Both the position numbers and the translations under genes were made by a program. The notes under the pieces are model-generated. The model had not been told where the DNA came from, ran no database searches, and was given only the letters and a program-made list of their open reading frames with translations. A DNA stretch of 64,000 nt from positions 8,328,001 through 8,392,000 of the forward strand of contig NC_058138.1 of NCBI RefSeq assembly GCF_011075055.1, in the 5' to 3' direction. Shown piece by piece: positions 35,936 through 47,703 of the stretch (position 1 is its first letter; each line of letters starts with the position of its first letter). Source of the DNA: Mangifera indica (taxonomy: Eukaryota; Streptophyta; Magnoliopsida; Sapindales; Anacardiaceae).

Positions 35936-36811
35936 GGCCAAAAGACTTATTCCCACCCTTAATGAAAACCTAAACTCATATATATTAACTTTCGAAAACT
36001 CAAATACCCCCCCCCCCCCCTCCCCCCCATCTGTTAATTTTGGTTGTTAATGTTAGGGTAAAATTGTTATTTATAAATTTTATTTAAACTCACATTTTAT
36101 AAATATCTATAAGTTTTAAAATTTTATTTGTGCCCCCTACCTCATATTTTTCATGTTTAAAAATTGACTTTTTCCCCCTAAATTTAAAGTTTTATTCCTT
36201 CATGTTTTTCACATATACGTCACCCCTCAGCTTTCTAGAAAATTTCAATTTCACGCCATCTATTTATCTTCATCAATTGCTCTCATCAGTTGAGTCTTGA
36301 TTTCAAACGATGTTCTCCCTCTTGGCCTCTCTCCCCTTCCTCTCCCTTCCCTCTTTGGTTCACAAAGATGGTCGTCTACATCTGAGATGAAGATTTGTCG
36401 TTTTCACCTCAAACAAAGACAACCATCTTCATTGATTGGAGAGGGAAAGGAGAGGTTGGGAGGCCGAAGATCAAGGCTCTGCTGATGGAAGATAAATCAT
36501 TAGAGAGAAATGATGGAGATAAAAATCTGGGGTGAAATTGAAATTTTTTAGAAAGTTGGGGGGCAACAAATGTGAAAACTATGAGGGGCTGAAACTTAGA
36601 CTTGGAGGGGGGAGGGGGAAGTCAATTTTTAAATTTGGAAAATATGAGATTAGGGGGTAGAAATAAAATTTGAAAACTTATGAGTAATTTTAAAATATGA
36701 GTTTAAATAAAATTTATAGATGTCGATTTTACTCCTAATAATAACAATCAAAATCAACAGATAAATAAATATTTAAATTTTTAAAAATTAACAATTATAA
36801 GTCTTCTGGCC
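35936..36811. mobile_element. Foldback (long-TIR) Mutator-type element 1
   Basis: The two halves are inverted copies nearly to the centre. The left end starts GGCCAAAAGACTTATTCCCA; the right end reads back as GGCCAGAAGACTTATAATTG. Further matches include AAATTTTATTTAAACTCA and AAATTTCAATTTCAC. A C-rich run lies at about 36008-36030. Flanks are TTAAAATGA and TTAATAAAA, so any 9-bp duplication is imperfect. The terminus resembles that of the element at 49.2 kb. The frame at 36297-36485 lies inside the palindrome and is not taken as a gene. Confidence 0.75.
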
Positions 36812-36814
36812 TTA

Positions 36815-38090
36815 ATAAAAATATATTCACTTCCATATGAAGCTTCTAGCCTCTTATCCCTTCAACTAAACATAAATCAGAATAATACATAACCTATAAT
36901 TTTTTTCTATATAGTAACCAATTTACAACCTGCTAATATAATAGAATATATATTATTGTTTGAAGTTACTTGATGATAATTTTTTTATGAACTTATGAAA
37001 TTAACATTAAATTAGATTAAAAATGAGTTAAATTTAAGTTTGTTTAAATTTGAATTCAATTTAATTTGATTTAAGTGAAATTAAGTTTAAGCTTATTTTA
37101 AAATTGTTTAAGTTTGACTCATTTGAGGGAGCCAAGCAAAAAAGGAATAAAATTAAAATAACATCATTTTAATACTTATTAATCAAAATAATATCATTTC
37201 AGTCGATTTATATTGAAATTTTTCAAGCTCGTGAGTTTGATGTAGGCTTAGATATGATCTGAGCCAGCTTGGCCTCGAAAGTACATTCGGTTAGATTTAG
37301 CTAGACTCAAATTCCTTTGATTAAAATTCGAACCAAACTCAAGCCAAAAGATTTGGCTCGTTTTTTAATTAGAGTCGAACTTGAGCCAAAGGGTGTTCGG
37401 CTCGGTTTAACTTGAATTATGCTCGATTGAAGAATGTCCTGGTGTAGTTTCTTGTACAAATACTCTTATTCTAGTTGCAAGAGACTCAATTATCACCACG
37501 GTAAGAATTCCATCAAATTATCTTCAAACTTGTTTTTCGCATTTTCATATTCTTTAAATTTTATTTCTATCTTACAATCCTATAAATAAGGAGGTCATTT
37601 TTGGAATGTTTCAATTGAATGTAGAGATGAGACAATCTCCAATTTTCAATATGGTATGGATATATATTGTGTGTGTTCATTGGTTTGTCGATCTTATCAC
37701 TCATGAGAAAAAATGGATTTGATCATGAATACATAAAAAAATAACACAATAATAATTAAGAGATTAAATGGAGCTAGTGATATTGAGTAAGTTTGGAGTA
37801 CAACGAGACTAATATTTTATATTTTTTATAAGGGTTGAAGCAACTATATTATTTCTAACAAATGTATAGTAATAAACTTCCAAGTGTAGGTTACTCGCAA
37901 GGTTGTATAACACATTTTTAAGTATAAAACATACTACTGTATGAGATTTCTACGTGTAAACTTTTGGTTTGGGTCTTCCGTCATGTGTGAGTGGGAAAAT
38001 ATTTTCCATGAAAAACAAAAAATTTCCTTAAAAATTAAGCACAAGGACAAAATTGTCATAAAATTTAAAAATCTTTCAATCTAATTCAAT
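36815..38090. other. Intergenic, no gene seen
   Basis: AT-rich DNA. At about 37230-37430 there is a GAGCCAAA/GGCTCG-rich stretch with internal inverted matches (CAAGCCAAAAGATTTGGCTC), typical of old repeats. Nothing coding was found. Confidence 0.5.
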
Positions 38091-38093
38091 AAA

Positions 38094-38255
38094 ATTACAC
38101 GTACATATTTTCAGTAAATAATTTGGATATACAAATAATATATCATTATATGATTAGATAATTTTAAATTAAAGATAAAATAATACTCAATCATATGAAG
38201 ACACATCACCTGTATACTTAAATTATATATTAAAAATATGTATACATAACACTGA
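38094..38255. mobile_element. MITE-like palindrome 1
   Basis: Imperfect inverted repeat around ATTAAAGATAAAATAATACT. The arms include ATCATTATATGATTAGATAA and, inverted, the region around ACTCAATCATATGAAGACAC. It is related to the palindrome at 38.9 kb. Confidence 0.55.
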
Positions 38256-38608
38256 TCAATGTAATTTGATATTACCTCTCATGAACTTTTGCAAGTCAGA
38301 CTTTTTTTTTTTTTGTAAGAATTTAATATCTTATATATTCACAGATTCACATAAATATAAGCAACGTTGACAATATTTCATCAACATTTTCAAAGAATTT
38401 CTTTTCTGGCAGGAAGTTCCTACTGAGAAAATTTAAAAAGTTTTTGGATTATCATGAAAATGTGCTTGAATTATGGCAGGATGGCTCTACCAGGAAAGCA
38501 CTTATCCAAAATTAACTGCTATCTTCTTTCACATGCTGATAGGTTTCACCATTAATAAATCTATGGCCAAATCACTATTTCACATCCTAAGTTTTAAAAA
38601 GCCAAATT

Positions 38609-38632
38609 CCCCCCCCCCCCCCCCCCCCCCCC
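38609..38632. repeat. Poly-C run (24 bases)
   Basis: An uninterrupted C run in otherwise AT-rich DNA. The proline-rich frame across it is an artefact. Confidence 0.9.
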
Positions 38633-38912
38633 ATCATCCAATTTTGTTAGTAAATTATGTTTGATTTTTTAAGAAATGGCTATTTTACTCTTTTATTGAA
38701 ATTATTAATCTGCTATCAACACTTATATAAATATAAAATTATCAAAATATCTTGTTGGTGTAAAAATTTATCATTAAAGCCTTTAAAAATATCTAAATTC
38801 TAACTAATCTTAAAAAATTATATTTTATTTTTTAAAAATGATATTGTTTTTTTTTTAACTATCAAAAAATATATCACTCTAAAACTTTTTTGAATTTTAA
38901 AAAAAGTAATAC

Positions 38913-39074
38913 TATATGCACAGTTTTTATAGATAATTTTATACATAAATAATGACGTGTCATCATATGATTGAATAATTAAAAATTAAAGATAAAACAA
39001 AACTCAATCATATGATGACACATCGTTATTTATATATAAAATATATACCAAAATTACACACATAATATTATTGC
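38913..39074. mobile_element. MITE-like palindrome 2
   Basis: The arms pair as AATAATGACGTGTCATCATA with, inverted, ATATGATGACACATCGTTAT, around the same ATTAAAGATAAAA core as the copy at 38.1 kb. Length is about 160 bases. No duplication longer than a few bases is clear. Confidence 0.65.
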
Positions 39075-39263
39075 TTTAAAAAATCTCTTAAAATTTTATT
39101 AACACTTTTGATATTTTTAAAATTTGTAATTTATCCAACCACTTGTCAATTTAAAAGCAAAAATAGATTTGAAAAATTTATTAAAAAAAAAAACCATCCA
39201 TTACCATAATCACTACAAATAATTAAAAGAGTAGAAGCCAGAGGATAAACTTCCAAACCACCA

Positions 39264-42200
39264 ACCTTTATCATGAAGCTTATTAAGCATATTGGGCATG
39301 ATAATTTGAAGTCGTTGAGGAAGATCAGAGAAAGAATTGAGCTGTAAGTGTTTGTGTATGTTCTCAGTTTGGAGTTTTGTGATCTGGGTTGTTGCCACGT
39401 TTGTGTCTTTGTTAACGTGCTTGTTGAAATATTGGTTTTTTATGGTGGTCTTATGAGGTTTTAGCTCTTGAAAGGAATGTATTTAATTGAAGCACTTCTG
39501 TTATAACTATTCTGAGTTCCCAGCAAGTTTGTAAGTTTACTTAATATGATCACTGAAAGCTCAAATTATTATTGTGGTCTTCCTAAAAATGAACTAAATG
39601 TGAACAAATGTAGTTCACTTTTGGAAGAAATCTACTTGGTTGAAGTATTTATAAGTTAATTGAAATACTTGTGTTTTAATTAGTTTGGCTTGCTGGAAAG
39701 TTTTTAACTTTAATTATACGTTAAAGGTTAATTTGAAGATTTTTAGGTGTCTCATGTGACACAAGTTCATGAACATATTTCTAGGTGCATCTCATGGGAC
39801 AAGTTCATGAACACATTTCTAGGTACATCTTATGTGATATAAGTTAAATGTTTGTGCAACTCAAAGTTTAATGTTCATAGCATAAGTTCATGTTCATACA
39901 TGATTCATGTTAGTAGCACAAGTTCAATGTTAGGTTCATGTATTTAAGATTTTAAAAGTCATCCTTGTACCTATAAATACTCTAGTTGTTTTGTATTTGA
40001 AGAGTATGAATCAAAAAATTATAAGTCTCTTCCTCTTAAATAATTCTCTCACACAAAGCCTTTCCCTTATATAAAGTTACCTCTCCTCTCTAACATTATA
40101 TTCTTACTGGAAGCTCAGTTTTTGATATGTCGAATAATTGGCTTGCCTTTTCATCTATAAACTCAGCATCTAATTGAGCAAATGTAATTAACTTAAAATG
40201 AGGCTAATTAATTGAAGTATTTATAAAGCTAGTGTCAATCTGCTTTGTTCATATTGGTTTTACTTTATATTTCAATGCTAATAAGATCGATAATGTCATA
40301 TATTTTCTTTTTCTGAGTTTGAATAGACTTGAATGCAGTAGTTGTCTGTCATGCGTTTAACAATTACTGGTTTATCTTGTTTTAAAATTGTAGAGTTGGT
40401 TTGGAGTTGGCAACTATAGAGGTGAGATATAAGAATCTGAGTGTGGCAGCTGATTGTGAGATTGTTCATGCAAAACCCATCCCAACTCTATTGAATTCTC
40501 TTAAACATTATAAGTATCTTCATTTTATTTGGAGCTGTAAACTGAATCCATAACAATACTTATCTGGCTGTAATTGATAAATATAACGCAGAGAGCTTTA
40601 ATTTGTCCTTGCCTTAGATTTTTCATGGTTGACAGTTCTTTAAGATGCAGCTTACTTGTAGTTTTGAATGATTTTGTTGAAACTGAACCTTGTTTCACAG
40701 GTCATCCTGAAGCTTATAGGTTCAAAGTTAAATCAAGCTAGGATAACTATCATTAACGATATAAGTGGTATCTTTAAGCCTAGAAGGTAATATGAAAAAC
40801 TTATTGTTTGTAAAATTAACTCCATTAATAAATTGTCATAATCCCCTCTGGGTCAACCATACGGATTAGCCATTATGTAGCTGAATTGTCATTGTGGATT
40901 TCCGATGGATTGTTGTAAATTGATGTTACTTACTTACAAAGGATAAATTGACCTTTCTAATTCTAACATGTGCTTCTTGACTTCTGAAGACCTTTTGTGA
41001 TTGAACCTGTCATGCAATATGGAGGTTTATATATTTACATTTTTTGTAATATTTCTATTGCTCTTTTTATGTGATGTGAGCTGGGCACTTAACTATGTGT
41101 TTTATATCCTCTTGGTGGAATCTGAGCATAGTTTAAGTAAAATCTCTTACATTTAAGTTCCTTAGCAACTTGTGAAATCAATTATGTGGAGGATTCTAGT
41201 CAGCCAGTCTCTATACGAAATTTTTAACAATTTGTTGTTGCACATGACTTTTCTAGTTAAATTGATAGATAACTAGGAAAGGATCCAATTTGAGATGCTC
41301 CATCAGAGAACAGACTGAATTTTGTTTGGCTTCAGAAGGTGATGAGGAAAGCCTCTTTTCTGGTAGAATTTTTTTAAAGGAAAATTTGAAAGGCCGCCGC
41401 AGATATGAAACCAAATGGCTTGAATTATTGCAGGATGACTCTTCTGCTTGGGCCCCCAGGTGGTGGGAAGACCACCCTTTTAAAGGCTCTCTCTGGAACT
41501 CTTGACAAATGTCTGAAGGTTTCAGAAATTCATTTGGAATGTTACCATCTTGACTGTCAGTCATATGCATGAATCTATAACTAAATATCTAACTTGCTTA
41601 AACTTGATAGAATCATGAAAGGAAAGCTTGAAGCATCACAACTGCACATCATTGATAGGTTTCCTAATTTTAGTATTTGATTATATCTCACTCTTGTACT
41701 GCACGGTTGTATATTGCTGCACAAAACCAAGGTTAACTCTGCCTCATATCAGAGTGAGAATTTAGCGCAATTTTTTAGATTACCTTGTTACATTTTCAAA
41801 GAGGATCAAGTCTATTTGTAGCCATATGTTCAATTACTTTTAGGCTTTTAGCTTGATAGAAGATGAAAGGAAATAAATAATATCTTTAGCTAATTTTCTT
41901 CTCTATTTTCTGCTATCTAAGTTTGATGTCCTAATGTACTCAGTTTTGGTTCTGTTTTCTTCAAAGGCGACAGAAGTTTCTTACAATGGTTACCAGTTGG
42001 ATGAGTTTGTTCCCCAGAAAATGTCAGCTTATGCAAGCCAAGAAGATCTGCATATAGCAGAAATGGCTGTGAGGGAAACACTTGATTTTTCTGCCTGATG
42101 TCTTGGTGTTGGAAACCGAGGAAGTAGGCTTCCTTAAATTTAATTCAATGATGTATTAGTCATTGCTAACTTATCAATTCCTACAAGTAGTTGATAGGTA

Positions 42201-43860
42201 CAGTACTATTTTTTTTTCCTTGCCTGTGCAGATATGATGATGGAGGTCAATAAAAGAGAGGAGGGAGGAATTGTGCCGGATCCAGATATAGATACTTACA
42301 TGAAGGTATGTTCAGCATATTTTTTTAGTTTAAATCTGATGTTTTGTTCTCTATGTCGTTGGTACTTGTATGAAATGTTCATAACAAAGGTTGTTATAGC
42401 AGACAATTTCTGCCAAAGGACAAAAAACAACCCTTAAAACGGATCATGTGTTAAATGTATTTCTCTTTTTTGAAGCTGTAACCATATCTCAAATGCTTTA
42501 AGTTAAAATGTTTACTGTCTTGGTGACTTCCCAGGTCCTTGGACTTGATATCTGTGCTGACACAATGGTGGGAGATGAGATGAGAAGAGGGCATCTTTTG
42601 AGGTCGAAAAGTGAGACTGACTAAAAGTAATTTTTCCAAAAATGCATCTGCTCCACTTGGTAGTAATGTTTATGAAATAGATTATTCTAAGGATTAGATG
42701 CATTCTATTATAAATCTTATAGGATTAATTTTTCATTAAAATATGCAGGAGAGATATGATTGTTGGTCCCACAAAAGCCTTAATTATGGATGAAATATGA
42801 AATGGTTTGGAAAGTTCAACTGCATATCAGATTGTTGCTTGTCTGCAACAGCTGTTGCATATCACGGATGCTACCATATTGATTTCACTTCAGCCAGCTC
42901 CAGAAACATTTGAACTCTTTGATGACATCATTTTGATGGCAGAAGGAAAGGTTGTGTATCAAGGATCACACGATCAAGTTGTAGAATTTTTTGAGAACTG
43001 TGGATTCAGGTGTCCTCAAAGAAATTGTGTAACTGACTTTCTTCAGGAGGTCAGTGAACTAGAGCTTATAATAATTTATTTTTCATGCTTAAATATTAGT
43101 ACTTCAACTGTTATTTTTTATTCATTTTTCGGTAGGTGATATCTTGAAAAGATCAAGCGCATTACTGGTACCACAGTGAAGCTCCTTACAATTATGTTTC
43201 AATAGATATGATCTGTCAAAAATTCAAGAATCTCCTCTTGGCAAGAAGCTTGAAGAGGATCTCTCGGTGCCATATGATTGATCCAAAAGCCACAACGATG
43301 CTCTTTCCTTCAATGTGTATTGTCTTTCTAAGCGGCAACTCCTTAGAGCTTGCATGTCATTGGATACAGTCGTGAGGCCAATAGGTGAGTTTCAATTACA
43401 ATGGATGTGTTTACTAGTGCATTGTATCCTTTTTATATCTTATTTATCGATTCATTATGTTATATCATCTATCGATCATCAATCAGTGCCCTTATATCTA
43501 AAGCTTAACATCAAGCAATCTCCAAAATGACAGCATACTGAATTCTTAGGATCAGCTTTGTTAATCTTATGTATCAAAGTAAAAAAAGAAATGATTATGT
43601 ACTCAGATATGAATTCCTCAACAATATGCTTGGATTCACTTTGCAGATCATTTAAAAGTAGTTGCTGCAGAAAGTTTCTCATTTTCTGGTGGCTGAGGTT
43701 GTGATATTTAATTGATTGCTATGATTTAGGTTCTTCTGTCAGCTCATTCTACTTTTTGCTGTGCACCTTAACTTTATATCCATGTTTCAGTTTTCGGCAT
43801 CAGTCTGCTTTTGCAGTATTAGTAGTCCTGATTCATTGCAGCCTTCATGCCATGGTGATT
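39264..43860 (+). pseudogene. PDR-type ABCG transporter pseudogene (N-terminal half)
   Basis: Full PDR transporters are plasma-membrane pumps of about 1400 residues, laid out NBD-TMD-NBD-TMD. Here exons run in order: N-terminal KLIKHIGHDNLKSLRKIRER (donor at 39344), [15 protein letters not shown] to PTLLNSLK (40394-40503), the 40701-40786 exon, Walker A exon [16 protein letters not shown] (41434-41518), Q-loop exon [20 protein letters not shown] (about 41970-42120), IVPDPDIDTYMK (42232-42306), LGLDICADTMVGDEMRRG (42535 on), and Walker B ALIMDEI through [20 protein letters not shown] (42749-43053). Degraded pieces run to the first TMD (about 43730-43860). Lesions: TGA in LDFSA(stop)C, an ABC signature destroyed by a shift and TGA near 42590, and TGA right after Walker B. 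The second half is absent. Confidence 0.9.
39740..40110 (+). other. Possible solo-LTR-like insertion in PDR pseudogene intron 1
   Basis: TCATGTGACACAAGTTCATG and GTTCATG-rich degenerate repeats are followed by CCTATAAATACTC, a TTGTATTTGAA stretch and a CT-rich end. This is the promoter-to-polyadenylation look of a small copia LTR. No clear TG...CA ends or target duplication were fixed, so this is tentative. Confidence 0.3.
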
Positions 43861-44832
43861 GAAGTTGGTTACTATTTACAAATTAACATATTATGAAGTT
43901 TGGCGGAATTGAACTAGATATATTAATGGTTTACTTAAATATATCCAACTTAAAATGGATTTAAAAGACTTCTCTAAAATCAATTTCGTCCACAAACCAT
44001 GATTACTGCTAACTATTTCCAGATTGGAGAGTTCAAGATTTTAGAAATTTTGATCAAATCTATACAATTTATAAAATTACGAAATTTGACAGAAACGAAC
44101 TACACCTATTAATTGTTTACACAAAAATATTCAAATGAAAATTTATCATATTTAAAAAATTTAAAGACAATAATAATAAATACTGCATATTACATACCAT
44201 ATAGTAGTGATAGGCTTCTTTGAATGAATGTTTCTTTGGTAGATATTATGCGAACTGGAAAATACAGTAAAACATTTCACCAAAGCAGTTTCCTAAATAA
44301 TAAGGGTGTAGTTGGTATTTTCCCTTTAACATCTAACTCTATTTGCATTTGCATTTGCATTTGCATAAGAATGCAAGAGAAAAAATGTAAACAGATCGAA
44401 AGCAATTGGAGAAGTCTTCTTGCCCATTTCTAACGTCATGCATGATGGTAGCATGGAATCAATAATGAAGATATTATTGTTTTATAGTTAATAGACCAAG
44501 ACTAATTGATACCCACTGTGTAAGTTATGGCAGAAGTCTTCTAACGTGTTTCTCAGTGTGTGAATATTCCACATGTTAATCACATTAGCATGATCCACTT
44601 GGAAAATAATACTTGGACTTTGAATAATTGCCAGTCAACAAAAATATCTGAAACTAAGAATGTGTAATATAATTTTAGCTAAAATAAATATTGCCTCTAC
44701 ACTGAATTTTTAAAACAAAGTAATTTAATTAACACGGTAAGAAGCTCTTCAATAACTATTTCTTATTAGTAATTAAAATAACAAAAAAGAATTTGTGACA
44801 TCATAACAGCATAACGGTGACAATATTGACTC
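43861..44832. other. Intergenic region upstream of the receptor-like protein
   Basis: AT-rich DNA with an (ATTTGC)n microsatellite at about 44339-44368. It presumably holds the promoter of the downstream gene. No TATA box could be singled out. Confidence 0.5.
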
Positions 44833-44892
44833 ATGCTTTTTTTTTTCTATATACAACCCTGTATGTTCTTGTGGTTTCATCATTCAAGAAGA

Positions 44893-47703
44893 ATGGCTTG
44901 TCTAATGTGGGCTTATCAAATTCTATGCATTCAGTTGTTATTTTTGTGTTCTCAAAGTTCTGCAACACTCTGCTCTTATGACCAGAGTTATGCATTGCTC
45001 CAATTTAAGCAACACTTTTCCTTCATCAATACTTCTTCCTCTGTTTGTGATTTGTTCCAGCCATATCCTCCCTCTTATCCAAAAATGATGTCTTGGAAAG
45101 AGGATAAAGATTGTTGCTTATGGGATGGTGTCACATGTGATTCTTTAACAGGCCATGTGATTGATCTCGACCTTAGTTGTGTCTGGCTTCATGGAAGTAT
45201 TCCTTCAAACACTAGTCTTTTCCTTCTGAATCATTTGCAAAGGCTAAACTTAGCTTTTAATGATTTCAATCTTTCTCATATTTCTTCTGATTTTCATCGT
45301 TTGTCTAGTTTGACGAATCTTAATCTCTCAAACTCAAACTTTTCAGGTCAAATTCCTTTTGAGATTGCCCAGTTGTCTAAATTGATTGTTCTCGATCTTT
45401 CCCGAAATTACTTTGATGAACTTTCAATTGAAACAAATTCTTTGAAGGGGTTAGTTCAAAATTTGACCGAATTAGCAGAACTTCATCTTGATGATGTGAA
45501 CATGTCTACCGTTGTACCAAGTTCCTTCATGAATTTATCTTCTTCTTTATCTCTTTTGAGTCTCTCTTCTTGTGAATTGCAAGGAAACTTTCCAAATAGC
45601 ATCTTCCACCTACCAAGTTTAAAAACCCTCAATTTAGTAAATAATCACAATTTGACAGTTATTTTCCCAAGGGTTAACTGGAGTAGCCCCCTCAAGTTTT
45701 TGGATGTGTCTTCCACGACTTTTTCTGGAGAATTACCAAGTTCTCTTGGAAATCTCAAGTACTTGACACATTTTGGTGCCTCAAGCTGCAATCTTTCTGG
45801 GTTATTACCTATCTCACTTGGGAACCTTTCAAATTTAGTTTATATTTATTTATATTATAACTCTTTCAATGGGTCTTTGCCATCTTGGTTATTCACTCAA
45901 CCTTCGTTACGACATGTATACTTGTGTTTTAACCAATTAACAGGCACTATAAATGAATTTCACAGTAAATCATTGGAAAGACTCTGCTTACATAGAAATC
46001 GATTGCATGGATCAATTCCAAGTTCAATGTTTGAACTTGTCAATTTAACTCATCTCTCTCTTTCTTTAGACAATCCTAGTGCCACTGATCTTCACTTGTT
46101 TTCAAAGCTTAAAAAACTTGAAGTTCTTGTCCTTTCTCATGTCAATCTATCTTTGAGCACCCCATTCAAAGGCAACTCTTCCTTTCCACAACTTACCATG
46201 TTGAGATTACCTGCTTGTAACTTGAGTGAATTCCCCGATATTTTAAGGAAATCAGACCAACTGACTTACTTAGACCTTTCTGAAAATAGAATCCATGGTC
46301 AAATTCCTAAATGGATGTGGAACATTGGAAAGGAAAGTTTGTACCACTTAAATCTTTCCTACAACTTTCTTACAACCATAGAATACCTTCCATGGAAAAA
46401 TCTTGAATATATAAACCTTCATTCCAACTTCATTCAAGCACCATTTCCAATTGTACCACTTAATTACTTGAGGTTTCTTTCATTGTCACACAACAATTTG
46501 ACAGGAGAGATTCCTCAGTTGTGCAATATGAATAGATTAGAAGTTGTAGATCTTTCAAATAATAACTTGAATGGTACAATTCCCGAATGCATTGTAAACT
46601 CTAGTAGTCTTCAAGTCTTGGATGTACGAAAAAATAGACTACATGGCAACATTCCTAAAGCATTTGCACCAGACAATTATTTGAGGACACTTAACTTCAA
46701 CGGTAATGGACTTGAAGGGCCAATCCCACAAAGTTTGGTTAATTGTACGAGACTTGAAGTTTTAGATCTTGGAAACAATGACATAAATGATAACTTCCCT
46801 TATTGGTTGGGAGATCTTCCCAAGTTACAAGTTCTTGTTCTTCATTTCAACAACTTTTACGGTTCTGTTTGGGGTTCTTCTAAATTTAATGATAGTTTCC
46901 CAATGTTGAGAATCTTAGATCTCTCACACAACAATTTCGATGGCTATTTGTCGGCAAGGTTTTTTGAGAATCTAAAAGCTATGATGAATCTTGATGAAGA
47001 GAAAAAGAAATTGAAGTATATGGGTGTTTCATATTATCAAGATTCTGTGGAGATGGTAGTTAAAGGTTTTGGAATCCATCTAGAAAAAATTCTTACTACT
47101 TTTACTGCCATTGATTTTTCAAACAACTACTTTCATGGAGAAATTCCAAGCTCAATTGGAAAACTTCATTCACTTCGACTTCTCAATCTTTCTCAAAATA
47201 GCCTAACTGGTCATATTCCATCATCATTGGGAGACTTGACTGCACTTGAAGCCTTAGATCTATCTTCAAACAAGCTTGTTGGAGTGATTCCAACGCAATT
47301 GGTCAGTTTGACCTTTCTTGCAAAGTTAAACTTATCACAAAATCAACTTGTGGGACCTATACCTCAAGGGAACCAATTTGAGACCTTCCAGAATGATTCA
47401 TACATTGGAAACCCAAGCTTGTATGGATTTATATTGACCAACAAATGTAATATTGATGAGGCAGCACAACCAAAATCATCAATATTCCATGGTGAAAAGC
47501 TTAGTAATTCAAGTTGGTGTGAATGGAAGGTTTTTATGATGGGATTTGGATGCGGACTACCCCTTGGCTTATTCATTAGATATCAAGTGTTCACAATAGG
47601 AAAACCTCTATGGCTTCTAAGGATGATTAATAGACCTACTAAAAGATGTGAGAGGACTAGAAGATGTAATAAGAAGCCTAAGCAAAAATTGGTGCCTTCA
47701 TAA
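44893..47703 (+). CDS. LRR receptor-like protein (Cf-9/RLP type), intact
   Basis: A single uninterrupted frame of 936 codons. It lacks a kinase, so it is a receptor-like protein: a cell-surface immune or developmental sensor that pairs with co-receptor kinases. Layout: signal peptide (MACLMWAYQILCIQLLFLC), LRR cap with paired Cys (LCSYDQSYALLQFK, then CCLWDGVTCD), about 25-30 extracellular LxxLxLSxNxxxGxIP repeats, an island segment (about residues 690-735, NLDEEKKKLKYMG), four final repeats, an acidic spacer, a transmembrane helix (about 880-900, MMGFGCGLPLGLF) and a short basic tail. An in-frame ATG at 44833 would add 20 residues before the signal peptide, so the ATG at 44893 is preferred. 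Oddities: the C-terminal cap reads NPSLYGF where NPxLCGF is usual, and the helix carries Arg (LFIRYQVF). No introns. Confidence 0.95.
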   Translation: MACLMWAYQILCIQLLFLCSQSSATLCSYDQSYALLQFKQHFSFINTSSSVCDLFQPYPPSYPKMMSWKEDKDCCLWDGVTCDSLTGHVIDLDLSCVWLHGSIPSNTSLFLLNHLQRLNLAFNDFNLSHISSDFHRLSSLTNLNLSNSNFSGQIPFEIAQLSKLIVLDLSRNYFDELSIETNSLKGLVQNLTELAELHLDDVNMSTVVPSSFMNLSSSLSLLSLSSCELQGNFPNSIFHLPSLKTLNLVNNHNLTVIFPRVNWSSPLKFLDVSSTTFSGELPSSLGNLKYLTHFGASSCNLSGLLPISLGNLSNLVYIYLYYNSFNGSLPSWLFTQPSLRHVYLCFNQLTGTINEFHSKSLERLCLHRNRLHGSIPSSMFELVNLTHLSLSLDNPSATDLHLFSKLKKLEVLVLSHVNLSLSTPFKGNSSFPQLTMLRLPACNLSEFPDILRKSDQLTYLDLSENRIHGQIPKWMWNIGKESLYHLNLSYNFLTTIEYLPWKNLEYINLHSNFIQAPFPIVPLNYLRFLSLSHNNLTGEIPQLCNMNRLEVVDLSNNNLNGTIPECIVNSSSLQVLDVRKNRLHGNIPKAFAPDNYLRTLNFNGNGLEGPIPQSLVNCTRLEVLDLGNNDINDNFPYWLGDLPKLQVLVLHFNNFYGSVWGSSKFNDSFPMLRILDLSHNNFDGYLSARFFENLKAMMNLDEEKKKLKYMGVSYYQDSVEMVVKGFGIHLEKILTTFTAIDFSNNYFHGEIPSSIGKLHSLRLLNLSQNSLTGHIPSSLGDLTALEALDLSSNKLVGVIPTQLVSLTFLAKLNLSQNQLVGPIPQGNQFETFQNDSYIGNPSLYGFILTNKCNIDEAAQPKSSIFHGEKLSNSSWCEWKVFMMGFGCGLPLGLFIRYQVFTIGKPLWLLRMINRPTKRCERTRRCNKKPKQKLVPS

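Noticed and set aside
36297..36485. A 62-codon frame with Leu/Pro-rich start
   Set aside because: It lies within the arms and centre of the foldback element and is explained by the palindrome.
38473..38664. Proline-rich 63-codon frame
   Set aside because: The proline run is the poly-C tract, and the rest has no similarity.
41253..41570. Minus-strand 105-codon frame
   Set aside because: It is antisense to the Walker A exon of the PDR pseudogene.
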